In this document: positions 34,656 through 42,733 of the stretch, piece after piece | Numbering within the stretch: position 1 is the stretch's first letter | How the letters are laid out: every line of letters starts with the position of its first letter | Assembly (NCBI GenBank): GCA_035267785.1 | Contig: DATFLL010000088.1 | Span: forward strand, 1-56,087 | Source: DATFLL01 sp035267785 | GTDB taxonomy: Bacteria > Pseudomonadota > Gammaproteobacteria > DATFLL01 | DNA length: 56,087 nt | Direction of reading: 5' to 3' | Made by a program: the position numbers and the translations under genes | The notes under the pieces: model-generated | Databases searched by the model: none | What the model was told of the DNA's origin: nothing | What the model saw: the letters and a program-made list of their open reading frames with translations, nothing else

Positions 34656-35726
34656 ATGCGACATCCGCTGTGCAAGAGATTCGGCTTCGACGGCCATGGG
34701 CGCCGTGAGCGCCTGCAGATGATCGGCTTCGAGCCGGGCGACGCCGCGCTCGGCCGTCGGCTGCACGAGGAGGTCATTGCCCCCAATCAGGCGTCGATCA
34801 TCGACGCATTTTACCGGTATCTGCTCGACAATGCCCAGACGCTGGCCTTTCTCGAAGGCGAGGTGCTGATCGCCCGGCTCAAGCAGGCCCAGTCCGATTA
34901 CCTGTTTACGTTGGGCATCGACTTCGACGGTATCGACTATTTTGAGGGTCGCCTGCGCATCGGCATGGCTCATGCGCGTATCGGCCTGCCGCTGAGTCTG
35001 TATCAGTGCGCCTACGTCCGGCTGCAGGCGCTCATTCTGAGGCATGTGCCTTCGCACCTGGTGCGGGACGTCGAGACCCATCAAGCGCTGATCCGATTCG
35101 CACTGCGCATCACGGCATTGGATATGTCCCTCGCTACGGAGACGTATCATCAGGCTCGCCTGCAGGGCCTCGAGGAGCATCTGCACGACCTGCGCGCCGA
35201 GCATGCGCGCCTGTCCTGGCAGGTCCAGTTCGATGACCTGACTCAAGTCGCCGCGCGCAGTTATGTCTTGTCGGTTCTGGCTGAGCAGCTCTCGCGTCTG
35301 CCGGACAGCCGCGGCGGTTTGTGCGTCATCATGGCCGACCTGGACAACTTCAAGGAGACCAACGATACCTACGGCCACGTCGTCGGCGACCGTGCGCTGC
35401 AGGAATCGGCGGCGCGCATCAAGGGCGCGGTGCGCGATGTCGACCTCGTCGGCCGCTACGGCGGCGAGGAGTTCATTATCGTTTTGCCCGATACCACGCC
35501 CGAGATGGCACAAGGCGTGGCCGAGCGTATTCGCGGCCGTTTTCATAACAACCCGCTGCGCATCGATGACGTGCTGCTGCCGCTGACGATCAGCCTGGGC
35601 TACACCCATGCCCGGTCCGACGATGACGTCGATACGCTCGTCGCCCGCGCCGACCAGGCCCTCTACCGCGCCAAGGATGGCGGACGCAACCGTGTTTCGT
35701 GTTATGACCACGCTGTTGGGAATTGA
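34656..35726 (+). CDS. Globin-coupled diguanylate cyclase (heme-based gas sensor)
   Basis: A 356-residue protein with an N-terminal protoglobin domain (about 15-165) and a C-terminal GGDEF domain (about 185-350). The globin part has DAFYRYLLDN (likely distal Tyr) and RIGMAHARIGLPLSLY with His106 as probable proximal heme ligand. The cyclase part has ADLDNFKETNDTYGHVVGD and YGGEEF. An RDVD inhibitory site lies before it, so feedback by cyclic-di-GMP is likely. Such proteins bind O2 and change cyclase output, as DosC does. ATG 34656 was chosen as the first one matching the domain. It overlaps the next gene by 23 nt. Confidence 0.92.
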   Translation: MRHPLCKRFGFDGHGRRERLQMIGFEPGDAALGRRLHEEVIAPNQASIIDAFYRYLLDNAQTLAFLEGEVLIARLKQAQSDYLFTLGIDFDGIDYFEGRLRIGMAHARIGLPLSLYQCAYVRLQALILRHVPSHLVRDVETHQALIRFALRITALDMSLATETYHQARLQGLEEHLHDLRAEHARLSWQVQFDDLTQVAARSYVLSVLAEQLSRLPDSRGGLCVIMADLDNFKETNDTYGHVVGDRALQESAARIKGAVRDVDLVGRYGGEEFIIVLPDTTPEMAQGVAERIRGRFHNNPLRIDDVLLPLTISLGYTHARSDDDVDTLVARADQALYRAKDGGRNRVSCYDHAVGN

Positions 35727-37680
35727 CACCGGCGGGACGTTCACGGATTTCGTCCTGTTCGAGGGCGGGCGCCTGCGTATCCACAAGGTGCTCTCGACAC
35801 CCGAGGCCCCCGAACGCGCCATACTGCAGGGCATCGCCGAGCTCGGTCTCGGTTCCGACGGCGCGGGGGCGCCGGGCCTGGCCATCGTGCACGGCTCCAC
35901 GGTGGCGACCAACGCGGTGCTCGAGGGCAAGGGCGTGGCAACGGTGTTCATCACCAACCGGGGTTTTGGTGACATGCTGACGTTGGGCCGCCAGACCCGT
36001 GCGTCCCTCTACGACCTGCAGCCCCCGCCGCGTCCCGCGCCCGTGCCGCCCGATCACTGCCTGGAGACCGGCGGGCGCCTCGGCGCCGACGGCGGCGTCA
36101 TCGAGCCGCTGACCGAGACCGATCTGGCAGAGCTCGCCGAGCGCGTGGCCGCGCTCGCTCCACGGGCCGTGGCCATCAATCTCCTGTTCTCGTATCTCGA
36201 CGATTCGCTCGAGCAGCGGATCGCCGCGGCCATGCCCGAGGGCCTGTTCGTCTCGCGCTCCAGCGCCGTCCTGCCCGAATACCGTGAATACGAGCGCGGT
36301 GTGACCACCTGGCTCAACGCCTGGGTGGGTCCGCTGGTCGAAGGGTACCTGGGGCGCCTGCAGGCCGGTGTACCCACGGCGCGGGTGTCGGTGATGCAAA
36401 GTGCCGGTGGAACCGTGGCGGCCGATCAGGCCGGCGCACAGGCGGTGAACATGCTGCTGTCCGGCCCGGCGGGCGGTCTGGCCGGGGCGGGCTTCGTCGG
36501 GCGGGCCAGCGGTTGCCAGCGTCTGCTCAGCTTCGATATGGGCGGTACCTCGACCGACGTCGCGCTGCTCGAGGGCGAGGCGCAGCTGACCACGGAAGGG
36601 ACGATCGGCGGTTATCCGGTCGCGGTTCCCATGGTGGACATGCATACCATCGGCGCCGGCGGCGGCTCGATCGCCAGCGTGGACATCGGCGGTCTGATGC
36701 AGGTCGGTCCCGCCTCGGCCGGCGCCGATCCGGGGCCGGCGTGCTATGGCCGCGGCGGGCGGGCGCCGACCGTGACCGATGCCAATCTGGTCTTGGGGCG
36801 TCTTCGGTCCGATGCCTTCCTGGGCGGGGGCATGGCGCTGGATACGCTCGCGGCCGAGCGGGCCGTGGGCGAGATCGGCCAGACCCTGGGCCTGGACCCG
36901 GCCCAGGCCGCGTTGGGCATCGTGCGTCTGGCCAACGAGCACATGGCCCGGGCCCTGCGTGTGATGTCGGTGCAGCGGGGGATCGATCCGCGGGGCTTGA
37001 CCCTGGTCTCATTCGGCGGTGCCGGCGGGCTGCATGTATGTGCGCTGGCCGAGGCCCTGGGGATGCGCCGGGCCCTCGTACCGGTTCATGCCGGCGTGCT
37101 CTCGGCCCTGGGTATGCTGGTCGCGCCCCGGGCGCGGCACCTGTCGCGCACCGTCAACGCGCCGTTGTCCGAACTCCCGGTCACGGCGATCAACACCCGC
37201 TTCGACGAGCTCATCGAGCGCGGCGGCCGTTCGCTCGAGGACGAAGGCGTGAGTCGGGGCGATATCGAGCAGGTCCTCAGCCTGGACCTGCGCTACCGCG
37301 GCCAGTCGTATTTCCTGAACGTGCCCTGGGAGGGTCCGCAGCTCTCCGCCCAGCAGTTTCACGACTTGCACGAGCGGCGTTACGGCCACCGCCTGGACCT
37401 GCCGGTCGAACTGGTCAATGTGCGAGCCGAGTTGCGCGCCGCCGCGCCGGCCGTGGCGCTCGAGCCACTGGCCCCGGGCGAGGCGGCGCCAATCGCGGAG
37501 GCGGCCCTGGTCGGGCTCGAGACGCGCGCACCGGTGTATGCGCGTGCGATGCTGGGCGCGGGCCAGAGCGTGCAGGGCCCCGCCTTGATTACGGAAACGG
37601 TCTCAACGACTTATCTCGCCCCCGGTTGGCACGCCGAGGTAGATGCGGTCGGCAATCTCCTGCTGAGCCGCGGCGAGTGA
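35704..37680 (+). CDS. Hydantoinase/oxoprolinase family protein (HyuA type)
   Basis: A 658-residue ATP-dependent ring-opening enzyme of the hydantoinase A/oxoprolinase group. The N-terminus has the actin-like phosphate loop LLGIDTGGTFTDFVLFEGG. Further on come HGSTVATNAVLEGKG, VMQSAGGTVAADQA, FDMGGTSTDVALLEG, and GAGGGSIASVD. The length suits HyuA alone. No HyuB gene is adjacent, so it acts alone, with a distant partner, or on another substrate (acetone or acetophenone carboxylases use related subunits). ATG 35704 lies inside the end of the cyclase gene. Confidence 0.9.
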   Translation: MTTLLGIDTGGTFTDFVLFEGGRLRIHKVLSTPEAPERAILQGIAELGLGSDGAGAPGLAIVHGSTVATNAVLEGKGVATVFITNRGFGDMLTLGRQTRASLYDLQPPPRPAPVPPDHCLETGGRLGADGGVIEPLTETDLAELAERVAALAPRAVAINLLFSYLDDSLEQRIAAAMPEGLFVSRSSAVLPEYREYERGVTTWLNAWVGPLVEGYLGRLQAGVPTARVSVMQSAGGTVAADQAGAQAVNMLLSGPAGGLAGAGFVGRASGCQRLLSFDMGGTSTDVALLEGEAQLTTEGTIGGYPVAVPMVDMHTIGAGGGSIASVDIGGLMQVGPASAGADPGPACYGRGGRAPTVTDANLVLGRLRSDAFLGGGMALDTLAAERAVGEIGQTLGLDPAQAALGIVRLANEHMARALRVMSVQRGIDPRGLTLVSFGGAGGLHVCALAEALGMRRALVPVHAGVLSALGMLVAPRARHLSRTVNAPLSELPVTAINTRFDELIERGGRSLEDEGVSRGDIEQVLSLDLRYRGQSYFLNVPWEGPQLSAQQFHDLHERRYGHRLDLPVELVNVRAELRAAAPAVALEPLAPGEAAPIAEAALVGLETRAPVYARAMLGAGQSVQGPALITETVSTTYLAPGWHAEVDAVGNLLLSRGE

Positions 37681-37708
37681 CTCCCGCTGGCGATGGGCGC
37701 CGCGGAGG

Positions 37709-38923
37709 TCAGTCGGCCAGCGCCCGGCCCGCGTCCTCGGCCCAGGTGACCGCGGCCAGATAGATCTGTCGCACGGTCGCGATGTCCAACGGGCAGGGCA
37801 CCTCGCTCCAATCACCGATGTCGTAGGCGACGACGCAGTGCAGGATCGGACCGAGCGGGCCGGCGTAGGACAGCAGGGCCTGGCGCAGATCCGCCTGCAG
37901 GGGTACGGCGGCGAGTACCTCGTCCATTGTCATGTCCAGCATGGCATCGAGTACCGAGAGCACACCGACGGAAAAATACGCGTCGCTGTCGCGCTCGCTG
38001 AGCTGCGGTTCGAGCCGGCGGGCGAGGTGCTCGCACATGCGGGCCCGCACCAGCGCGCTGATCAGCAGCGCCTGGGGTTTGTCTTCGATGCGCGCCAGGG
38101 CGATCAGTGTGGCCAGCGTCCGCACCCGTTGCACGCCGAGCTCATCGAATGCGCGGTGTATCGAGTCGACGGTCTGGCCGAGTCCGCCGTGCGCGGCGTT
38201 GACGTAGCGCAGCAGGTGATAGCTCAGTGCCACGTCGCGAACGATGAGCGCCTCGAGCTCGGTCGGTGCAGTCGTGGGATCCTGCAGCCTGGCCAACAGG
38301 TCCAGGGTCGCCGAGCGCTCGATGGGCGCGCGTTGTCCGCGGATGACGTTCGGGCGGCAGAAGAAATAGCCTTGAAAATAATCAAAACCGAGCTCGCGGC
38401 AGAACTCGAAGTCCTCGGCCGACTCGACCTTCTCGGCCAGGAGCTTGACGTCGTGTTGCTTGAGCAGGGTGACGTGGTCGCGCACGGTGCCGCGGTCCAT
38501 GGCGAGGATGTCCATCTTGATGTACTTGGCGACGTCGACCAGCGGCTGCAGGTCGCGGTGGTAGATGAAATCGTCCAGGGCGATGGTAAAGCCGCGTTCG
38601 GCCAGGTGGCGCACGGCCCGAATGACCTCATCGTCGACCTCGATGTCTTCGAGGACCTCGAGAACGACGCGGTCCTTGAGTACCGGCAGGGGATAGGTGC
38701 CGAGCAAAAAGCCCCGCGTCAGATTGATGAAGGCCAGGTGCTCGCCGACAATCTGTTCCAGGCCGAACTGAGTAAACGTGTTGAGGATGACTTGCGAGGT
38801 TGCCCGATCGCCGTCGAGAATGGCCGCGTGGTTGGCATCGCCGCTGCGAAACAGCAACTCGTAGGCCACGACCTCGAGTCGATGATTGTAGATGGGCTGT
38901 CGCCCGATAAACACGTCCTGCAT
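37709..38923 (-). CDS. EAL-HDOD signalling protein (degenerate EAL)
   Basis: A 404-residue protein of the YuxH type. The EAL-like domain (1-200) begins DVFIGRQPIYNHRLEVVAYELLFR, with ELL for EAL. It keeps IALDDF, KMDI and a degenerate AEKVES, but lacks the full metal-binding set, so it probably binds rather than cleaves cyclic-di-GMP. The HDOD domain (about 205-380) has LSYHLLRYVNAAHGG and RVRTLATLIALARIEDK. Such proteins act as signalling scaffolds in gammaproteobacteria. It is convergent with the HyuA gene, 28 nt apart. Confidence 0.92.
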   Translation of the reverse strand: MQDVFIGRQPIYNHRLEVVAYELLFRSGDANHAAILDGDRATSQVILNTFTQFGLEQIVGEHLAFINLTRGFLLGTYPLPVLKDRVVLEVLEDIEVDDEVIRAVRHLAERGFTIALDDFIYHRDLQPLVDVAKYIKMDILAMDRGTVRDHVTLLKQHDVKLLAEKVESAEDFEFCRELGFDYFQGYFFCRPNVIRGQRAPIERSATLDLLARLQDPTTAPTELEALIVRDVALSYHLLRYVNAAHGGLGQTVDSIHRAFDELGVQRVRTLATLIALARIEDKPQALLISALVRARMCEHLARRLEPQLSERDSDAYFSVGVLSVLDAMLDMTMDEVLAAVPLQADLRQALLSYAGPLGPILHCVVAYDIGDWSEVPCPLDIATVRQIYLAAVTWAEDAGRALAD

Positions 38924-39209
38924 GGTGACGATATCGTACGTGGCGTTGGGCGTCGGGACAGGCTGCGGGCAGTCGAGACACGCGGGGCCGTCCGGGAGAC
39001 GACGGCGGACGAGCAGTATATCCCAATCCCGGATTGCGTTGCAGATGCCCCCCGCGGCGCCCGATTGCGGTGCGGCCCGCTGTCCCGTCGGCGTTCCCGC
39101 GGCTAAAATGCGCTGCGGTTGGCCGCGCCGGCGGCGGGGGCTTGTGTCGCCCGCTGAAACGAACCGGCCTGCCGGGAACTTGGCATGACCTCAGAGGAGC
39201 GCATTTACC

Positions 39210-39404
39210 ATGGAGCAATTCGCGGCCCCGTATGGCCAGGAGATTGAACTGCGTCAGATTGTCCATGACAGCGGGATCCCCCTGCTGCGCGTGATTATTC
39301 GCGAGGGGGGCAAGTATCAGACGATCGACCTGGATCCGGCGACCGCCCACCGCTGGGGCGGGGCCATGCGTCAATGGGCCGAAGAGCAGCAAAGAGATGC
39401 CTGA
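39210..39404 (+). CDS. Small conserved protein (DUF6967-like)
   Basis: A 64-residue soluble protein. The pattern FAAPYGQEIELRQIVHDSGIPLLRVIIREG followed by IDLDPATAHRWGGAMRQWAEE in parts resembles small proteobacterial proteins I recall as DUF6967; not verified. GGAG lies in the leader (CTCAGAGGAGCG). The 286-nt gap upstream contains no other gene I can support; a TAAAAT occurs at about 39102 without a matching -35. Function unknown. Confidence 0.75.
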   Translation: MEQFAAPYGQEIELRQIVHDSGIPLLRVIIREGGKYQTIDLDPATAHRWGGAMRQWAEEQQRDA

Positions 39405-39438
39405 CGGGCAGACTGGGCGCGAGGCCCCCGAAAACGAC

Positions 39439-39461
39439 GACGCCCGGCGGGGCCGGGCGTC
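39439..39461. terminator. GC-rich hairpin between the small protein gene and rpmG
   Basis: GACGCCCGGC (39439-39448) pairs perfectly with GCCGGGCGTC (39452-39461) over a 3-nt loop. On the - strand it is followed by GTCGTTTTC, so it probably ends the rpmB-rpmG transcript; on the + strand no T run follows. Confidence 0.7.
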
Positions 39462-39491
39462 GGGACGAACGTCTATTGAGAGCCCTCGGAC

Positions 39492-39647
39492 CTACTTGAT
39501 CTTGGCTTCCTTGTAGACCACGTGCTTTCGCACTACGGGGTCGTACTTGCGCACTTCCATCTTGTCCGGGTGCAGGCGCTTGTTCTTGGTCGCCGTGTAG
39601 TAGTGGCCCGTGCCGGCCGAGGATACCAGTTTGATCTTATCGCGCAT
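39492..39647 (-). CDS. rpmG: 50S ribosomal protein L33
   Basis: A 51-residue ribosomal protein: MRDKIKLVSSAGTGHYYTATKN and the end VVYKEAKIK are standard L33. No zinc cysteines are present, so it is the zinc-free form. GGAGG precedes the ATG. It follows rpmB by 12 nt in the conserved rpmB-rpmG operon. Confidence 0.98.
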   Translation of the reverse strand: MRDKIKLVSSAGTGHYYTATKNKRLHPDKMEVRKYDPVVRKHVVYKEAKIK

Positions 39648-39659
39648 GATTCGGCCTCC

Positions 39660-39896
39660 TTAAACCTTCTCGCCGCGGGCGCGCAGGTCGGCCAGCACCT
39701 TCTCGATACCCAGCTTATCGATGATACGCATGCCCTTGGTGCTCACGCGCAGGCGCACCCAGCGCTTCTCCCCCTCCACCCAAAAGCGGTGGCTCTGGAG
39801 ATTCGGCAGAAAACGGCGCCGCGTCTTGTTGTTGGCGTGGGAGACGTTGTTCCCGGAGACGGGACGCTTTCCCGTAACCTGACAAACCCTGGACAT
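39660..39896 (-). CDS. rpmB: 50S ribosomal protein L28
   Basis: A 78-residue ribosomal protein with MSRVCQVTGKRPVSGNNVSHA and the C-terminal IDKLGIEKVLADLRARGEKV, as in E. coli and Pseudomonas. A strong ribosome binding site (TTGGAGG) and a very good promoter lie upstream. The frame is open far upstream through radC, but only this part is the gene. Confidence 0.98.
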   Translation of the reverse strand: MSRVCQVTGKRPVSGNNVSHANNKTRRRFLPNLQSHRFWVEGEKRWVRLRVSTKGMRIIDKLGIEKVLADLRARGEKV

Positions 39897-39955
39897 CGTA
39901 TGGCCTCCAAATGCATTGGTCGCTGCCGGTCCGACGGACACGGCAAAGAGCCGGA

Positions 39956-39984
39956 ATTCTACGTAAATCCGAGCGCTATGACAA
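39956..39984 (-). promoter_or_regulatory. Sigma-70 promoter of rpmB-rpmG
   Basis: On the - strand TTGTCA and TAGAAT are separated by exactly 17 bases (each 5 of 6 consensus). The start would fall near 39949, leaving a leader of about 53 nt before rpmB. Confidence 0.8.
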
Positions 39985-40042
39985 GTCGCCCGGCTCGGCC
40001 GGGGCGGCGCCTCAGCCGGGGCCCGCGGGGCAAGGCCCCGGC

Positions 40043-40717
40043 TCACAGCAGGCCCCGCTCGGCGAACGAGACCGCTTCGCCGTCGCCGATGACGAAATGG
40101 TCCAGGACCCGTACGTCGACCAGCCCCAGGGCGTCGCGCAGCCGCGTGGTGAGCTGGCGGTCGGCTTGGCTCGGCTCGGCCACGCCGGAGGGGTGGTTGT
40201 GGGCCAGGATGACGGCCGCGGCGTTGTGCTGCAGTGCCTGGCGCACGACCTCGCGGGGATGCACCGAGGCGCCGTTGATGGTGCCGGTGAACAGCTCCTC
40301 GAAGGCGATGATCCGATGACGATTGTCCAGGAACAGGCAGGCGAAGACCTCGTAGGGGTGGTCCCGCAGGCGGGCGGCGAGGTAGCGCCGGGTGGTTTCC
40401 GGATCGCTGAGTGTGTCGCCGCGGCGCAGGGTCTCGTCCAGGTGCCGCCGTCCCATCTCCAGGACCGCCTGGAGCTGGACGTACTTGGCCGGTCCCAGAC
40501 CGGGGCGTTCGCAGAATGTCTTGCGCGGGGCTTCGAGCAGACCGCGCAGCCCGCCATAGTGGCCGAGCAGCTGGCGGGCCAAATCCACCGCTGTGCAGCC
40601 ACGCGTACCCGTACGCAGGAAAATGGCGAGCAGCTCGGCGTCGGACAGGGCGCCCGGGCCGCGTGCCAACAGTTTTTCCCGCGGCCGTTCCTGCGCGGGC
40701 CAGTCTGAGATCGGCAT
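40043..40717 (-). CDS. radC: RadC/JAB domain protein
   Basis: A 224-residue protein with an N-terminal helix-hairpin-helix region (GPGALSDAELLAIFLRTGTRG) and a JAB1/MPN metalloprotease-like domain. The metal motif is HNHPSG, followed by S..D in AEPSQADRQLT, with the upstream Glu in FEELFTG. The biochemical role is unresolved in the family. ATG 40717 with GGAGG upstream is preferred over the longer frame. It is divergent from coaBC, in the same order as in Pseudomonas and E. coli. A TTGATC/TTATAT pair with 18-nt spacing lies upstream as a possible promoter. Confidence 0.96.
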   Translation of the reverse strand: MPISDWPAQERPREKLLARGPGALSDAELLAIFLRTGTRGCTAVDLARQLLGHYGGLRGLLEAPRKTFCERPGLGPAKYVQLQAVLEMGRRHLDETLRRGDTLSDPETTRRYLAARLRDHPYEVFACLFLDNRHRIIAFEELFTGTINGASVHPREVVRQALQHNAAAVILAHNHPSGVAEPSQADRQLTTRLRDALGLVDVRVLDHFVIGDGEAVSFAERGLL

Positions 40718-40863
40718 GACAACCTCCGTGTTGTGCCGGCAATGGTCCAAAATACGAGCCATATATAAAGCATGGTCCGCCGCGGCGATCAAGCCCGCGG
40801 CGCCGGCCGCGGCCCGGCCTTTTTGGCGCCGGTCCGCCAGGGTTCTGTTAAACTAAATTGGAT

Positions 40864-42117
40864 ATGGAACGCCTGTGCAACAAACGCATTCTGCTCGGTG
40901 TCACCGGCAGTATCGCCGCTTACAAGGCCGCCGAGATCGTGCGCGGCCTGCGTGCGGCCGGTGCCGAGGTGCGGGTCGTCATGACGGAGGCCGCCGCGCA
41001 GTTCGTCGGCCCGCTGACCTTCCAGGCCTTATCGGGCCATCCGGTCCATACCCACCTGCTCGATGCCGAGAGCGAGGCGGCCATGGGCCACATCGAATTG
41101 GCGCGCTGGGCCGATGCCGTGCTCGTCGCCCCGGCCAGCGCCGATTTCATGGCACGGCTCGCGCAGGGCCGGGCGGACGATTTGCTCGGCGCGCTGTGTC
41201 TGGCCAGTGCCGTGCCCCTGGCGCTGGCGCCGGCGATGAATCAGCAGATGTGGTCCGATCGGGCCACGCAGGACAATGCGCAGTTGCTGCGCAAGCGCGG
41301 GGTCGTCCTGTTCGGGCCGGCCGAGGGCGAGCAGGCCTGCGGCGAGGTCGGCGCCGGGCGGCTGCTCGAACCCGACCGGATTCTGGATCAACTGGCCGAC
41401 CTGTTCGAGACCGGCAGCCTGGGCGGCCAGACCGTCCTGGTGACGGCCGGCCCGACGCAGGAAGCCGTCGACCCGGTGCGTTATCTCAGCAACCGCAGCT
41501 CGGGCAAGATGGGATTCGCGCTCGCGGCCGCGGCGGCGGAGGCGGGCGCGCGCGTCATTCTGATCGCCGGCCCCGTCGCGCTGGATACCCCCGGGCGCGT
41601 GCAGCGCGTGGACGTCGTTTCGGCTGCGGATATGCTGGCGGCCGTCGAGGCCCATATCGCCGAGGCCGATATCTTCATTGCCAGCGCCGCGGTTTCCGAT
41701 TATCGCCCGCGCCTGCCTTCCGGGCACAAGATAAAAAAGAGCGAGGGCGAGTGGCTCCTGGAGCTCGAACCCTGTCCCGATATCCTGGCCACCGTGGGCG
41801 CGCGCCCCAAGCGACCGTTTTGTGTGGGGTTCGCCGCGGAGACCGACGAGCTGGAAGCCAACGCACGCGCCAAGCTCTATGCCAAGGGTGCCGACCTCAT
41901 CGCGGCGAATTGGGTTGGACCGGCGGCGGTTCAGACCGACGGTGGTTTCGGCGCCGACGTCAACGCGCTGCGCCTGTTCTGGGCGGACGGCGGTCTGGAG
42001 CTGCCCGTTACGACCAAGGACAAGCTGGCGCGGCAGCTGGTCGCCGTTATCGCCGAGCGCTGCCGGCATCCGCGTGCCGGCATACACAATGACAACGTCG
42101 TGACGCTGAAACACTAG
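40864..42117 (+). CDS. coaBC: Bifunctional phosphopantothenoylcysteine decarboxylase/synthetase
   Basis: Joins cysteine to 4'-phosphopantothenate and decarboxylates the product in coenzyme A synthesis. The 417-residue protein has the flavin-binding CoaC half (LLGVTGSIAAYKAAEI, APAMNQQMW, and ACGEVGAGR with the active Cys) and the CoaB half (VTAGPTQEAVDPVRYLSNRSSGKMG in parts, AAVSDYRP, KIKK). ATG 40864 is preferred over a TTG at 40858. Confidence 0.97.
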   Translation: MERLCNKRILLGVTGSIAAYKAAEIVRGLRAAGAEVRVVMTEAAAQFVGPLTFQALSGHPVHTHLLDAESEAAMGHIELARWADAVLVAPASADFMARLAQGRADDLLGALCLASAVPLALAPAMNQQMWSDRATQDNAQLLRKRGVVLFGPAEGEQACGEVGAGRLLEPDRILDQLADLFETGSLGGQTVLVTAGPTQEAVDPVRYLSNRSSGKMGFALAAAAAEAGARVILIAGPVALDTPGRVQRVDVVSAADMLAAVEAHIAEADIFIASAAVSDYRPRLPSGHKIKKSEGEWLLELEPCPDILATVGARPKRPFCVGFAAETDELEANARAKLYAKGADLIAANWVGPAAVQTDGGFGADVNALRLFWADGGLELPVTTKDKLARQLVAVIAERCRHPRAGIHNDNVVTLKH

Positions 42118-42238
42118 GCGGGAACACTTGCCTCGCGTCCCGGGTGGGCGGCTTTCGTACCGGATGCGCCCGGCGCCGCGTGCGCCGCGGTCTGTCCGAT
42201 GGGCCGATGGGCTCGGGCGCATAATAACTGGGGGGACC

Positions 42239-42694
42239 ATGAAGCCGATTGAACTCAAGATTCTCGATCCACGACTGGGCGGGGAGATACCGCTGCCGGC
42301 CTATGCCACCGACGGGGCCGCGGGCCTGGACCTGCGCGCCTGCGTCGAGGCGCCGCTGGAGGTGCGGCCGGGTCAGACCGAGCTCGTGCCCACCGGTTTT
42401 GCAATGCATATTGCCGATCCGGGCCTTGCCGCGGTTCTGCTGCCGCGTTCCGGACTGGGGCACAAGCACGGCATCGTACTCGGCAATCTGGTCGGGCTCA
42501 TCGACTCCGACTACCAGGGACAGGTCTTTGTCTCCTGCTGGAATCGGGGTAGTGAATCTTTTACTATCCAAGTGGGAGAACGCATCGCGCAAATGGTCTT
42601 TGTGCCGGTAGTCCAGGCCCGGTTCGATATCGTGGCCGATTTCGATGTCAGCCAACGTGCCGAGGGCGGCTTTGGACACACCGGGCGTCACTGA
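42239..42694 (+). CDS. dut: dUTP diphosphatase
   Basis: Hydrolyses dUTP to dUMP and keeps uracil out of DNA. The 151-residue protein has the five trimeric dUTPase motifs, including AGLDLRA, PRSGLGHKHGI, GLIDSDYQG, GERIAQM and the C-terminal RAEGGFGHTGRH. It begins after GGGGGA at ATG 42239 and lies between coaBC and algC, as in Pseudomonas. Confidence 0.98.
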   Translation: MKPIELKILDPRLGGEIPLPAYATDGAAGLDLRACVEAPLEVRPGQTELVPTGFAMHIADPGLAAVLLPRSGLGHKHGIVLGNLVGLIDSDYQGQVFVSCWNRGSESFTIQVGERIAQMVFVPVVQARFDIVADFDVSQRAEGGFGHTGRH

Positions 42695-42733
42695 CGCACG
42701 AAGACCGGATAACACCAAGGAAGCGAGCCCAGC

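Noticed and set aside
37681..37708. Search for hyuB next to the HyuA-type gene
   Set aside because: Only 28 nt separate it from a converging EAL-HDOD gene; no HyuB sequence is present in the window.
39897..40742. Upstream continuation of the L28 reading frame through radC
   Set aside because: L28 begins at MSRVCQVTG; the rest is a shadow of radC and of the promoter region.
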